Below are positions 36,521-45,958 of a DNA stretch of 64,000 nucleotides, piece after piece. Each line of letters opens with the position of its first letter. The first letter of the stretch is position 1. The stretch spans positions 1,054,001 to 1,118,000 of the forward strand of contig CAVRCA010000001.1 in NCBI GenBank assembly GCA_963719345.1, given 5' to 3'. The notes beneath the pieces are model-generated. The model was not told where the DNA came from. It saw only the letters and a program-made list of their open reading frames with translations, and made no database searches. The translations under genes and the position numbers were made by a program. Source of the stretch: CAVRCA01 sp963719345 (GTDB taxonomy: Bacteria; Pseudomonadota; Alphaproteobacteria; Acetobacterales; Acetobacteraceae).

Positions 36521-37999
36521 TCACCGCACTGACGCTTTTCTTGCTGGCTCAGCCGGGACGCGGCGGTTTTGGCGCCTGTTGCGTCGCTGTTTCGGTCCGG
36601 ATGTGATGGGCGTTGGAGTTGCACGATCGGCAGATGTCGGGGCGCTCGCCCCGTGGATCACGGTCCGGCAGGCTGGAAGCTGAGTGCGATGCCGCGGAAC
36701 AGGGCTGCTTCGGGCAGGCTGCAGCAAGGGCAATGCGGACCCGTGTCGCGGTCTCGGTGATACGAGCTGCGACCTTATCAGGCGCATCCGCAAGGTGGTG
36801 AACTCGGCGGCCGTCAGCGCTTGCTGTCTTGGGATGGCGTCGCGCACCGTCAGCATCAGCCAGTAGGCAGCGGTGTGCAGCACGAGGCGCACCTGATTGG
36901 CGAGCGCCGAGCGACAGGAGGTGCGGTCCGAGGCGAGTTGGCTCTTGTGCAGCTTGATCAGGTTCTCGGCCTGCCCGCGCGCGCAGTAGAGCGTGTCGTA
37001 GAGCCATTCGGCACTGCCGTTTGCCAGATTGGTCACCACGAAGCGGATGTCCAAACCTTGCGTGCTGGCTTCGATCCTGGCGGCCACCCGCCGCTCGTGC
37101 ATCCAGGATTTGGCACCGTAGCGGGTTTCCGTGTAGCGGCGCAGCACGGGCGCCGCCGCTTCGGCGCGGCGGACCCGGACATCGTCGGCGGATGCCTCGA
37201 CCAAGCGGCTCAGCACGGCATTGCCCGCCAGGCCGAAGATGAAGTCCACCGCATTGGCTTCGCACCACGCCATCACCTCAGGCCGGGCGTAGTGGCCATC
37301 GCCGCGGATGGTCAGGCGCGTCATCGGCCAATGCATTCGGATGCGGCGCACCAGGCGGCGAACATGACCGCGCACTTCCTGCCCGGACGGCGTCTTGCCT
37401 GGCCGCAGCAGCACCGTCACCGGACGCGACGTAGCGGTGTCATAGACGTGGATCGGCAGGAAGCAGCGTTCGTCGTAATGCGCGTTGAACAAGGAGAGCT
37501 GCTGATGCCCGTGCACAACATCGACGGTGTCGTCGATATCCAGCGTGACGGCGGCGGGGGGGCGGCGATAGCTGGCGCAGTAGATGTCGATCATGGCGTA
37601 GGTCAGGCGCACGACGTCGCGCAAGTTGGGTGCGTTCCTGAACGCGATACCGTCGGCTGCGAGCACAGGTCGCGGCCAGTGTCCGGCAGGCGTCCGCAGG
37701 CCAGCTTGAAGCCCGGATCGGTGCGCAGATGATCGAGATCGTCGGCGTCCTCGTAGCCGCAGGCAATGGCAAGCATGCGGGCGCGCAGGATGTCGGCGAC
37801 GCTGTGCGTGACAAAACAGCGGATTGCGCGGGTCGGTGATCAGCTCCGCGAGATGCTGGGCAATCCTTAGGCGGCGCTCAGCGGCTGCCAGCAGCATGAC
37901 CCCGCCGTCCGAGGTGAGGCGTCCACCGTCAAAAGCGGCGGCGACTTTCTTGCGTCCGACGGCTGGAAAGCCGAACGCCTCAATTGTATCATCAGGCAT
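36521..37999 (-). mobile_element. IS1380-type insertion sequence (transposase region)
   Basis: The transposase gene is about 1.48 kb: MPDDTIEAFGFPAVGRKKVA, SDGGVMLLAAAERRLRI, LDIDDTVDVVHGHQQLSLFN (DDE core), ERCFLPIHVYDTATSRPVTV, IRGDGHYARPEVMAWCEANA, ANGSAEWLYDTLYCARGQAE. This is the IS1380 (DDE_Tnp_1) group. Between residues about 63 and 128 the reading is out of frame: the expected VTHSVADILRARMLAIACGY, EDADDLDHLRTDPGFKLA lies in another frame, so two compensating indels (near 37812 and 37635) damage the protein. I could not find convincing terminal inverted repeats in 36395-36520 or 38000-38110. Confidence 0.75.
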
Positions 38000-38174
38000 G
38001 GCGGGTGTGGTCGGAATTATCAGGTGGATGGATCGGTCTCAACACCCAATCCGTAAACGCGATCAGCAGCTTACGCGACACCCGCCAGCCAAATCCCTGG
38101 CATGCGATGAGATAAGAGCGGTGAGACTGAGCGGCTCTCGGGTGGAAGGGCGCGCCTCACTTCCCGTTCCGGAC

Positions 38175-38342
38175 TTATCGGCGTATCACGGCCGGCTCGC
38201 CGTAAGCGTGGCCTTTGGGGGACTGCACTCCGCCTTGGAGCTCCTCTGCGGGCGAACCCGGCTGCGGAAAGCCATAATGCTCCGCGGGTTTATCGTTCTC
38301 GACCCGGTACAGGTCGTGATAAGTGTAAAGCTCGCCAGCATG
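38175..38342 (-). pseudogene. NTF2/SnoaL-like C-terminal fragment
   Basis: Reads HAGELYTYHDLYRVENDKPA, EHYGFPQPGSPAEELQ and a stop at 38175. It parallels the end of the intact neighbour at 38791 (HAGSPCVYIDLYRVEKERLV, EHWGFPQPVPP), so it is the tail of a paralogous NTF2-like protein. No start or N-terminal part is present; at about 38343 it meets the end of the ABM-domain remnant. Confidence 0.6.
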
Positions 38343-38344
38343 CG

Positions 38345-38750
38345 TTAGACGACCACGCGTTCAGCCGCGAACCTCCGACGGCGAGAGGCCCGGTCGGCGA
38401 TCGTCGCCACCGCCAGATCGCCAGCCCGCCCCAGCGCGAGTCCGCAGCCTACCCATCCCGCCGAGGGGGACTGTTGAACAAAGCGCCGATACGCCGCCTC
38501 GTTCACGAACGTCTCTTCCAGGCTATAGTGGTTGGGGATGCGGGTTTCTTCGATGAGCGCCACGGAGCGGAGCGCCGGGTCCTGCCGCGCCCGGCGCGCA
38601 TAGTCGGCGAGCATCGCCGAACCGGCCGCCTGGTCGCTGGGGATCAGGTCGACAAAGACGATTGCATGAACCGCCCGCTCCCTGCGCCGTCGCCATCTCG
38701 GGCAGGGCGAGGCAGAGCGCGACGGGAGCGGCGATGAGGTGACGGATCAT
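38345..38750 (-). pseudogene. Secreted quinol-monooxygenase-like (ABM domain) protein, broken
   Basis: A signal peptide (MIRHLIAAPVALCLALPEMA, cut near ATA/QG) starts at 38750. After a frameshift near 38670 the ABM-type alpha-beta barrel follows: MLADYARRARQDPALRSVAL, IEETRIPNHYSLEETFVNEA, AYRRFVQQSP. Beyond that residue the sequence no longer fits (GWVGCGLALGRAGDLAVATI). ABM proteins oxidise quinols or act in antibiotic/aromatic metabolism. Only the first two thirds remain. Confidence 0.5.
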
Positions 38751-38790
38751 GGTCCCGTTCTCGAGCGATGCGTGGTTCGCGAGTTCAACG

Positions 38791-39543
38791 TCAAAGCATC
38801 CCGTTGCCGTTCCTCTGCTTCTCCAGCGGCGGAACTGGCTGCGGAAAACCCCAATGCTCGACGAGCCTCTCCTTCTCGACCCGGTACAGGTCGATATAGA
38901 CGCAAGGGCTACCCGCATGAGTTCCCTTCGCGGCGATGAAAACAAAGTCTCCCTGCCCGAGCAGCAACTCAATCTGATCAATCGTCCGGTCGCGCGTCAG
39001 GACGTCAAGGTCTCGCAGGAACGCGCCGATGCCGTCGGTGACGCCCGGCTCGTGGCGGATCATGAAGTCGCCGGCGAAGTATTTGGGGGCGAGATCGTGC
39101 CGACCCTCGATGTGGAAGGTCTGGTAGTAGTCGCGCACCAGCGCCTTGTTCTTCTCCGTGTCTTCCAGAGACTTCGGCTCGGTCGGTCCATCGACCTGCG
39201 TATGGCCGCTCGCGTTCGGCGGCCCCGCGGGCGCCGAGAAGCCCCAATGCTCGACGATCAGGCCGTCGTCGAACCGGAACACGTCGAAAAAGGTCCCGTC
39301 ACCCCGGACATGTCCGTCCGCCTGGGTAAAGACGAACGCTCCGTCCTGATAGGCCCTGATCACCTTCAGATCGGGACGGTCCGCCGCGATCTGATCGACA
39401 TACTCGCTGACGCCCTCGACACCATCCCGCGAATGCGGATTGTGTTCGATGCAGCGCGCCGGGTCCATGTAGCGGGTCGCCAATACGGGATCGCCGCTCG
39501 CCAGCCCCTGGAAGTAGGTGGACGCTTTTTCGATGTTGTTCAT
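38791..39543 (-). CDS. Protein with two NTF2/SnoaL-like domains
   Basis: 250 residues, intact. Two similar halves: half one has RYMDPARCIEHNPHSRDGVE, GDGTFFDVFRFDDGLIVEHW; half two has KYFAGDFMIRHEPGVTDGIG, CVYIDLYRVEKERLVEHWGF. These are tandem SnoaL-type (NTF2 fold) domains, often lyases, isomerases or small-ligand binding proteins. Start at 39543 preceded by AAGGAGGG. It follows the nitroreductase gene by 14 bases, likely in one operon with the SDR and F420-type genes upstream. Confidence 0.75.
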   Translation of the reverse strand: MNNIEKASTYFQGLASGDPVLATRYMDPARCIEHNPHSRDGVEGVSEYVDQIAADRPDLKVIRAYQDGAFVFTQADGHVRGDGTFFDVFRFDDGLIVEHWGFSAPAGPPNASGHTQVDGPTEPKSLEDTEKNKALVRDYYQTFHIEGRHDLAPKYFAGDFMIRHEPGVTDGIGAFLRDLDVLTRDRTIDQIELLLGQGDFVFIAAKGTHAGSPCVYIDLYRVEKERLVEHWGFPQPVPPLEKQRNGNGML

Positions 39544-39557
39544 GGCTGAGCCCTCCT

Positions 39558-40153
39558 TCATGCGAAATGGCCGGCTTCCTCGAAGGGAAGCCGCGGGTTG
39601 CGGGGGAACAAAAATTCCGGCTTGCCGTGACCGATGCTGCAGATGAAGTTGGACCGGATGCGGGTGCCGGCGAAGAATGCCTGGTCGACGCTGGCATTGT
39701 CGAAGCCGGACATGGGTCCGCAATCGAGCCCGAGCGCGCGCGCCGCGACGATGAGGTACGCGCCCTGCAGCGTCCCATTGCGCGTCGCCGTCGTCTCCGC
39801 CACCGCCGTTGGCGCGAACGCCTTCTGCATTGCCTCCCAATTGTGCGGCATGAGTTCGGGCAGCCGGTCGGCGAAGTCGAGGTCGTTGCCGATGATCACG
39901 GTCAACGGCGCTTCGAGGATCTGGGACGGTTGCCGCTCCCAGGCCGCTCCGCGGAGCTTCGCCTTGCCCTCCGGGCTACGCACCCAGACGAACCGCGCCG
40001 GGCTGGAGTTGGCCGATGTCGGCCCCCATTTCAGGACGTCATACAATTCGCGTACGACAGCTATCTTCCACGGGAGCGTCCGCCCACCCGTAGTATGTGC
40101 GCGCGGACCGGAACAACTGGTGAGTGTACCCCCGCCGATACCGTTTGCGTCAT
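39558..40153 (-). pseudogene. Nitroreductase family protein (RutE/HadB-like), frameshifted near start
   Basis: Core: LYDVLKWGPTSANSSPARFV, LEAPLTVIIGNDLDFADRLP, RNGTLQGAYLIVAARALGLD, CGPMSGFDNASVDQAFFAGT, GKPEFLFPRNPRLPFEE, the pattern of RutE-type malonic-semialdehyde reductase-like nitroreductases (about 196 residues). The start MTQTVSAG at 40153 and the first helix (QLFRSARTYYGWADAP) lie in other frames, with breaks near 40125 and 40065. FMN-dependent reduction is the family role. Confidence 0.7.
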
Positions 40154-40222
40154 TTCATCTGTCCTTTGTCTTGCGCGAGCGGAGGTCCCTGTCGCGCGGG
40201 TCACGTGCGGGTAAGCGCGCGC

Positions 40223-41019
40223 TCAGGCGACGAAGCGGACCACGCCGCCGTCGACGCGCAGCGCTGCGCCGGTGGTTGCCGACGACTGCTCCGAGCACAG
40301 GTAGATGATCATGTTGGCGACCTCGTCCGTGGTCGCGAAGCGCCCGATCAGCGTGGTCGGCGGCTCGCCCTCAGGAACGCCTGCTCGGCCTCGTCCTGAG
40401 CGTGATGCCGTCTGCCTGCGCCTGCGCCGTCATCCAGTTGCGACAGGATCTCGGACCTGGTCGGGCCCGGAAGCACGGCGTTGACCGTGACGCCCGTGCC
40501 CGCGACCAATTCCGCCAGCCCGCGCGAGATGGCGAGCTGCGCCGTCTTGGTCATGCCGTAGTCGATCATCTCCTTCGGGATGTTGACGGCGAACTCGCTG
40601 CTGACGAACACCACGCGCCCCCAGCCCCGCGCCACCATCGCCGGCAGATAATGTCGGCGTCAGCCGCACGCCGCTCATCACGTTGAGCTGCGAACAGGCT
40701 CAGCCAATCGCTCGTCGGCGATGTCGGCGAAATGGCGGAGGAACGCCGTGCCCACATTGTTGACCAGGATGTCCGCGTCGGGGGCCTGCTCGGCGAGAGC
40801 CTCGGCGCCCTTCGCCGTCGCCAAGTCGGCGAAGAAGCCCGTGATGTGGGATCGGGATACGCCCGGCGCATCTCCTGCACGGCCCGGTCGACGCGCTCGC
40901 GCTGCGGCCGTTGACGACCACGACGCGCCGGCGCGCGCCAGTCCTTCCGCGGTGGCGCGGCCGATGCCGGCGGTCGAGCCGGTGACGACCGCCTTGCGGC
41001 CAGTGAGGTCGACGATCAT
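40223..41019 (-). pseudogene. SDR family oxidoreductase, multiply frameshifted
   Basis: IVDLTGRKAVVTGSTAGIGR starts at 41019. Later frames give ITGFFADLATAKGAEALAEQ, PDADILVNNVGTAFLRHFAD, GWGRVVFVSSEFAVNIPKEM (catalytic Ser), IDYGMTKTAQLAISRGLAEL (Tyr-x3-Lys), VNAVLPGPTRSEI and, at the end, TTGAALRVDGGVVRFVA. About 265 residues, with five frame changes. Lies between the F420-type reductase and the nitroreductase on the same strand. Confidence 0.7.
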
Positions 41020-41077
41020 GCTGTAAGCCTTCCGATGGTCTGGACGAGCCGGCGCGACGGCGCCGCCCCGCTGTGAC

Positions 41078-41682
41078 TCAGGCGGCGTCGAACCTGACGA
41101 GGTCCTGGAAGATGAGCGGTCCCCAGGACTTGCCCCGCGCCTGGACGAGCGTGCCGCCTTCGGCGAGCTTGCCGAGCCACACGGGCGCGAACCCCAGCGT
41201 TTCGGCCAGCGCCTTCACCGGGACCACAGCCTCCTCATCGTCGCTGGACAGGAAGACGACCCGCCGCCCGCCCTTCACGTCCGGGTCCGCGCCCATCACC
41301 TTGGCGCCGAGGTGGTTAAATCCCTTCACCAGCCGCGCACCGGGCAGGCCCCGGGCCACCGCGGCCGAGGAGGGAAGCCCGCCCAGCTCCTCGGGTGGCA
41401 CACCATAAGCGTTGGTCACGTCGACCACGATCTTGCCTTGCCAGTTCGGACGCGCCTTCGCGACCTCGCCATGCTTCGAGAACGGCACGGCCAGGAGCAC
41501 GATGTCGGCGTCGAGCGCGTCGTGCAGCGATGTCGAATCACGCTCGACCCGATCGCTTGCGCCGGCGCCCCCATCGCCTCCGGCGGCCGCGTGCTCGCCA
41601 CGCTCACCTCGATGCCCTTGCGCGCAAAAGTGCGGGCCAGCGCCTGGCCGATCGCGCCGAAGCCGATGATTGCGTAGGTCAT
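41078..41682 (-). pseudogene. NADPH-dependent F420 reductase-like protein, one frameshift
   Basis: MTYAIIGFGAIGQALARTFA at 41682 is an N-terminal Rossmann fold. After a break near 41545 follows DALDADIVLLAVPFSKHGEV, GKIVVDVTNAYGVPPEELGG, LPGARLVKGFNHLGAKVMGA, DDEEAVVPVKALAETLGFAP. This is the F420/NADP oxidoreductase-like family (about 200 residues), common in soil bacteria even without F420. It follows LysR on the same strand. Confidence 0.7.
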
Positions 41683-41848
41683 ATGGTCTCCCGTCGCAGC
41701 CGGCGACTAACCGGCCTGTTTGTTCCTGAGCGACGGAGGTGGGGGTGCGCGGGCTTGCCCGGGACCGGCTGATTCTGAACATCGGTTGTGCGACGGCGCA
41801 CCGCTCGCGCGAGCGCCGCCGCGCCGAACCTAGCCGGGTGGGAAGACG

Positions 41849-42745
41849 TCACCCGCTGCGGGGCGAGGCCCCCGCGAGAAGCTCCGTATGGGCGGCGAGA
41901 CGTCGGGAGATGAACTCGGTGAACAGCTGCACCCGCTTCGTCCCGCGCGTCTCGCCTTGCGTCAGCAGCCACAGCGTTCCGTAGAGATGGACGGGTGCGC
42001 CCGGAGCTCTGACCAGCAGTGGATCGGCGTCGCCGACAAAGCACGGGAGCGCGGTGATCCCCAGTCCCTGCCGCACGGCGGCGATATGCGCACCGGCGTC
42101 CGTCACCCGGAACGGAACCTCCGCGATCGGGACCTCGCCCTGCCGCGCCCATGCCGGAATGCCGTCATACTCCTTCACTATCCAGCGGACCGGCTGCGGC
42201 GCGCGCCCGGGCCATGCGGCCAGCAACTCGCCCGACAGGTAGACACCGCCGAACAGCTCCGGGCCCTTCAGGCCGTGGAGGTTCAGGGGCAGCGCGCCGC
42301 GCTCGTGGACGACGCGGATCGCCACCTCGGCCTCGCGGTTGGTCAGGTTCAGCGGCTCGTCGCGGGACAGTATCTCGACCTCAATGTCGGGGTGAGCCTG
42401 CGCGAACGCCGCGAAGTCCGGCATAAGCAGGTGTGTCGCCAGCATGGGCGTCACCGTCACCCGCAAGAGGCCGCCGATGCTCTGGTCCCGGCCGAGCACC
42501 CGTGTTTCCAGCCGGTTCGACGCCGCCGCCATTTGCTCCGCGAACGCGAGGATCTCCGTTCCCGCCTCCGTCAAGCGATACCCCGACGGCAGCTTGTCGA
42601 ACATCCGCGCGCCGAGGCGCTCCTCGAGCTGCGATATGCGGCGCAGCACGGTGGAATGGTTGACCCCGAGATGCTCCGCGCCCGCCCGAAGCGAGCCGCC
42701 TTTCGCAACGGCGAGGAAATGGCGCACGTCGTCCCAGTCGATCAC
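41849..42745 (-). CDS. LysR family transcriptional regulator, intact
   Basis: 298 residues from a GTG at 42745 (VIDWDDVRHFLAVAKGGSLR); a longer reading to 42823 is open but unlike the family. HTH: AGAEHLGVNHSTVLRRISQL, EERLGARMFDKLPSGYRLTE. Effector domain to RLAAHTELLAG. It sits upstream of, and reads in the same direction as, the F420-type/SDR/nitroreductase/NTF2 operon and is divergent from the lipocalin-like gene 100 bases away, so it may control either. One of four LysR proteins in 31-57 kb and the only undamaged one. Confidence 0.8.
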   Translation of the reverse strand: MIDWDDVRHFLAVAKGGSLRAGAEHLGVNHSTVLRRISQLEERLGARMFDKLPSGYRLTEAGTEILAFAEQMAAASNRLETRVLGRDQSIGGLLRVTVTPMLATHLLMPDFAAFAQAHPDIEVEILSRDEPLNLTNREAEVAIRVVHERGALPLNLHGLKGPELFGGVYLSGELLAAWPGRAPQPVRWIVKEYDGIPAWARQGEVPIAEVPFRVTDAGAHIAAVRQGLGITALPCFVGDADPLLVRAPGAPVHLYGTLWLLTQGETRGTKRVQLFTEFISRRLAAHTELLAGASPRSG

Positions 42746-42845
42746 CTGCTCGTCATACCCGACTTGCGCCTCCAAAGGGCGACCAGATCGCGTCGTCCCT
42801 CTCATCAGGCAGGAGCGCGCCAACTCTCATATCCAAGGGGCCGTC

Positions 42846-43230
42846 ATGAGCTTGTTCGACCAGTTGATCGGTGCCTGGGGCCTTAAGTGGTACCGGGCTT
42901 TTCCGTTGACTGATCGCCGCCGTCCTATCCTTTGGGAAAGGACACTACGGGCATTATCATGTACATTCCGGACGGGTTCATGGCGGCGCAGCTCATGCGC
43001 GCGGATCGGCCGGCGTTCGCATCGGGAGACTGGTTTGACGGCACCGCGAACGAATACATCGCCTATTCCGGTCCGTTCACCGTCGACGAAGCGACGGGCA
43101 CGCTCACGCCTGGCATCTTTGCTTCGTTTTCCCCGACCTTGGGGTGGGCCCTTGGGACCGGGCAGGGTCAGGCTGCAGATTTGACCATGAGCCTTACTGC
43201 GCATTCGCGTCACGACTTCGGTCGGAGTTT
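42846..43230 (+). pseudogene. Lipocalin-like domain protein, frameshifted and truncated
   Basis: MSLFDQLIGAWGLKWYRAFP starts at 42846; after a break near 42930 LGKDTTGIIMYIPDGFMAAQ, EYIAYSGPFTVDEATGTLT follow, matching the lipocalin_5-like family of small ligand-binding/SnoaL-neighbour proteins (about 140 residues). The C-terminal strand region is out of register and family resemblance fades after about 43120. It is transcribed away from LysR. Confidence 0.5.
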
Positions 43231-43557
43231 AAATCATTTGACGAGACTTAAGACGAGCTCGCCATGTTCCTCGCTACCGTCTCGCTCGCGAGCGCCCGTG
43301 CCTTCGGGATCTACAGAGGTCTGACCCTTGGCAGAGGTGGTGCGGGTGGTCGGGGTCGAACCGACACTCCTTGCAGAACCGGATTTTTTGAATGGGCTAC
43401 GCTCCCCTTCGCTCGAGTGCGCTGGAGTAGGATAATGCGAGCTAGATCAGGCATTAAGCTCTCCGTATCCTACGCCGGACCTCGACGTGAGACGCTCCTG
43501 TTCTCTAGCGCCCCTCCTATGTGGCTCCTGGAAGGCGGGTCCAGCTAGGAGCCAAGC
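43231..43557. other. Intergenic region around the att site
   Basis: Contains the tRNA-Leu 3' fragment (43338-43392) and, up to 43557, the presumed leader of the integrase gene with a TAGGAG ribosome site at about 43547. No other gene seen. Confidence 0.4.
43338..43392 (-). repeat. 3' fragment of tRNA-Leu: probable att site
   Basis: On the minus strand the sequence ends GTCGGTTCGACCCCGAC, CACCCGCACCA: a perfect T-arm (GTCGG/CCGAC), the 3' acceptor strand and CCA. Upstream are a long variable arm and an anticodon-loop-like TTCAAAA. The 5' half (acceptor, D-arm, 5' anticodon stem) is absent, and the sequence right of 43392 is unrelated. A partial tRNA 3' end beside an integrase gene is the classic footprint of tRNA-targeted integration. 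A second, decayed full-length tRNA-Leu copy lies at 56719-56798 in the same orientation. Confidence 0.7.
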
Positions 43558-44963
43558 ATGCCTTCAATGAAGCTCACCAAGAGCGCCGTCAACTCCGCCC
43601 GGCCAGAAGCCCGCGACTACGAAATCAGGGACACCCATTGTCCCCGGCTTCTTCTGCAAGATCACTCCTGCCGGACGCAAGGTCTTCATACTCTCCTATC
43701 GCACGCCGACCGGCGAGCGGCGCAAGCCGTCGCTCGGGACCTACGGCCAGATCACCGTCGACCAAGCGCGTAAGCTCGCGCAGGACTTCCTCGCCGGCGT
43801 TCGAGGCGGCGCCGACCCGAGCCAGGAGCGTCAGGCCGCCCGCACCGCGCCGACGGTCAATGACCTCGCCGACCGCTTCATGGTCGAGCACTCGGAGGCG
43901 CGTAACAAGCCGTCCACCGTGCGAGGCAACCGGACGACGCTGAAGGTTCACGTCCTGCCCGCGATGGGCAAGATCAGGGTTGCGGACGTGAAGCGGTCCG
44001 ACGTCGCCGACCTTGTCGGTCGGCTGCGCGGGACACCGACAGCCGCCAATCACTGCCTCTCGCTGCTTCGCAAGATGTTCAATGTCGCCGAACTCTGGGG
44101 CTTGCGGCCCGACGGCTCCAACCCCTGCCGGCACATCAAAAAGTACACCGGCTCGAAGCGGACGCGCCTCATCACGGATGAGGAGCTGACCCGGCTCTAT
44201 GCCTACCTTCATCGGGCCGACGCCGAGGGGCTTGAGCACCCGATCCTGACCCTCGCCATCCGGCTCCAGTTCGAGTTCGCCGCACGCATGTCCGAGGTGC
44301 TCGCTGCTCGAATGGGAGTGGATCGACTTCGCCAACAAGCGCGTCGTCTGGCCCGACAGCAAGACGGGCGGCATGTCGAAGCCGCTGAGCGCCGAGGCTC
44401 TCCGCCTGCTAAACGAGGCGCCCCGCTACGCACGGTCCAAGTACGTCATCCCAGCCCTGTTCGACGGCTCGCAGCCGATGACGAAGAACACCTACTGGGC
44501 CGGGTGGAAGCGCATCTTGGAGAGGGCCGAGCTGCCACACTCCGGCACCCACGCCGTTCGGCATCGGGCCGCGACCGACATCGCCAACTCCGGCGTTCCG
44601 GTGAAGGTCGGCATGGCGCTGACCGCACACAAGACCGTCATGATGTTCATGCGCTACGTCCATACGGAGGACGATCCCATCCGCGCCGCGGCGGAGACGG
44701 TTGCCGCCCGCCGCGGGGCGTCGTCGCGGGCGCACCGGAGCCAGGGGCCCGCGATCGAGGAGGTCGCCGCCCTGGCTGCGGTGTCGCCGGTCGCGATCAC
44801 ACCGCACGGATCGGCAGGTCGCCGCGCGCCGGTCCGCCCAGGGCCGACCAAGACCGCGATGGGCAACTACCGTCCCTACCGCGATCGGCGTGACGAGAGC
44901 CGAGCCGCCCCGCCGAAGTCCTTCGCCCGGAATGCCAATGTTGAGGAGGTGCAGCATGTCTGA
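43558..44963 (+). pseudogene. Tyrosine-recombinase integrase, two frameshifts
   Basis: About 466 residues across frames. N-terminal DUF4102-type arm (LTKSAVNSARPEARDYEIRD, KVFILSYRTPTGERRKPSLG, TYGQITVDQARKLAQDFLAG), core-binding domain (NKPSTVRGNRTTLKVHVLPA), and the catalytic domain with Arg in QFEFAARMSEVLA, HAVRHR box, and the Tyr in MMFMRYVHTEDD. Breaks lie near 43640 and 44310. It belongs to the P4-type integrases that target tRNA genes and lies 165 bases from a tRNA-Leu fragment. It overlaps the next HTH gene. Confidence 0.85.
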
Positions 44964-45240
44964 CTGCCGCAACCCCGACGCGCGCTGGCCGACGGCGGAG
45001 ATCATGCGCCGAGCGCGCCACGACGATGATACCGGACGGATCTCCTTCGTCGATACCGAGGCGGCCGCCCGCTATCTTGCGCTCAGTGCGCACTCCCTCG
45101 AATGCTACAGGTCACTCGGTGGTGGCCCGCCGTTCTATAAGTTCGGCAAGTTCGTCCGCTACGCCGTTTCAGACCTTGAGGCGTGGGCCGGCGAGCGCCG
45201 CTTCTCGCGGACACCGGGCGACGATTCCCGGCTCTATTAA
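44956..45240 (+). CDS. Small HTH (excisionase-like/AlpA-type) protein
   Basis: 94 residues; TEAAARYLALSAHSLECYRS, GGGPPFYKFGKFVRYAVSDL, EAWAGERRFSRTP is the MerR-like helix-turn-helix_17 fold found in excisionases and DNA-binding proteins of integrative elements. It starts inside the integrase stop (ATGTCTGA) with a strong GAGGAGGT ribosome site. Probably directs excision or regulates the element. Confidence 0.8.
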   Translation: MSDCRNPDARWPTAEIMRRARHDDDTGRISFVDTEAAARYLALSAHSLECYRSLGGGPPFYKFGKFVRYAVSDLEAWAGERRFSRTPGDDSRLY

Positions 45241-45392
45241 ACTCCGATTGCGCCTAGATGGCCTAACGGGCCTAGCGTAAGGATGCGGTTAGCGTCCGGC
45301 GCTAGCATGGGCAGCCGCAAGGCCGAATCGTTTGGACGCAGCGGGAGGAGGGGTTTTGACGTTTGAGGGGCAGACGATCTTGAGGCGGAACC
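45241..45392. other. Short intergenic gap
   Basis: 152 bases between the HTH gene and the ATPase fragment; no feature seen. Confidence 0.3.
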
Positions 45393-45687
45393 GTGAATAG
45401 GTTCCCCGTCCTCACGCGTCTCGTCGTCAGCGACTATCGACTGTTCCCCGGAACCGGTGAGGCTGCAGGCATCGACTTCAGCTTCCAAGGTGGCATTTCG
45501 CTGCTGGCCGGGATCAATGGCCTCGGCAAAACGACCCTCATCAACATGCTTTTCCGCTTGCTAGTCGGCCCGTTCGAACTGCCGAAGGATGCGGGCTCCG
45601 CCCGGTTTGGTTCTGCAGCGAAGGCGAATGTCGTCGCATGGACCGGCCGAACCACATTCTTTCCGCAGCGGGTCGCCGACAAGGCGA
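45393..45687 (+). pseudogene. AAA/SMC-like ATPase N-terminal fragment
   Basis: About 98 residues from a GTG at 45393: LTRLVVSDYRLFPGTGEAAG, then SLLAGINGLGKTTLINMLFR with a Walker A motif. This is the N-terminal nucleotide-binding start of a large ATPase (SMC/RecF-type). At about 45687 the sequence changes, with a change of frame, to the end of trbG. The coil, hinge and C-terminal motor halves are missing, so no active protein is made. Confidence 0.6.
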
Positions 45688-45958
45688 CAACCCGCCCTGG
45701 CGTCCGGTGCGCGCGTTCGATGACGGTGAGAAGGTCTATATCCAGTTCCCCGCCGGAATCGCCCAGGGCGAGCTGCCGCCGCTGTTCGTGGTCGGGCCCA
45801 CCGGCGAGAGCCAGCTCGTAAACTACCGTTCGCGCGCGCCCTACTATGTCGTCGACCGCCTGTTCGGCGCGGCCGAGCTCAGGCTCGGCGGGGACAACCA
45901 GCAGGTGGTGCGGATCGAGCGGACCGACGGTCGCCGCCGCGGAGGTTTCGGCTCATGA
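45687..45958 (+). pseudogene. trbG: P-type conjugative transfer protein TrbG (VirB9), C-terminal fragment
   Basis: About 90 residues: NPPWRPVRAFDDGEKVYIQF, LPPLFVVGPTGESQLVNYRS, YYVVDRLFGAAELRLGGDNQ. This is the C-terminal domain of TrbG/VirB9, an outer-membrane core component of the type IV secretion channel. The N-terminal two thirds and signal peptide are absent, replaced by ATPase sequence. The stop overlaps the trbI ATG. Confidence 0.7.

Noticed and set aside
36395..38110. Terminal inverted repeats of the IS1380-type element
   Set aside because: Compared both flanks by eye and found no convincing match, so only the transposase gene was called.
43338..43392. Functional tRNA-Leu gene at the left end
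   Set aside because: Only the 3' half is present; no 5' acceptor strand or D-arm is found to the right, so it cannot fold as a tRNA.
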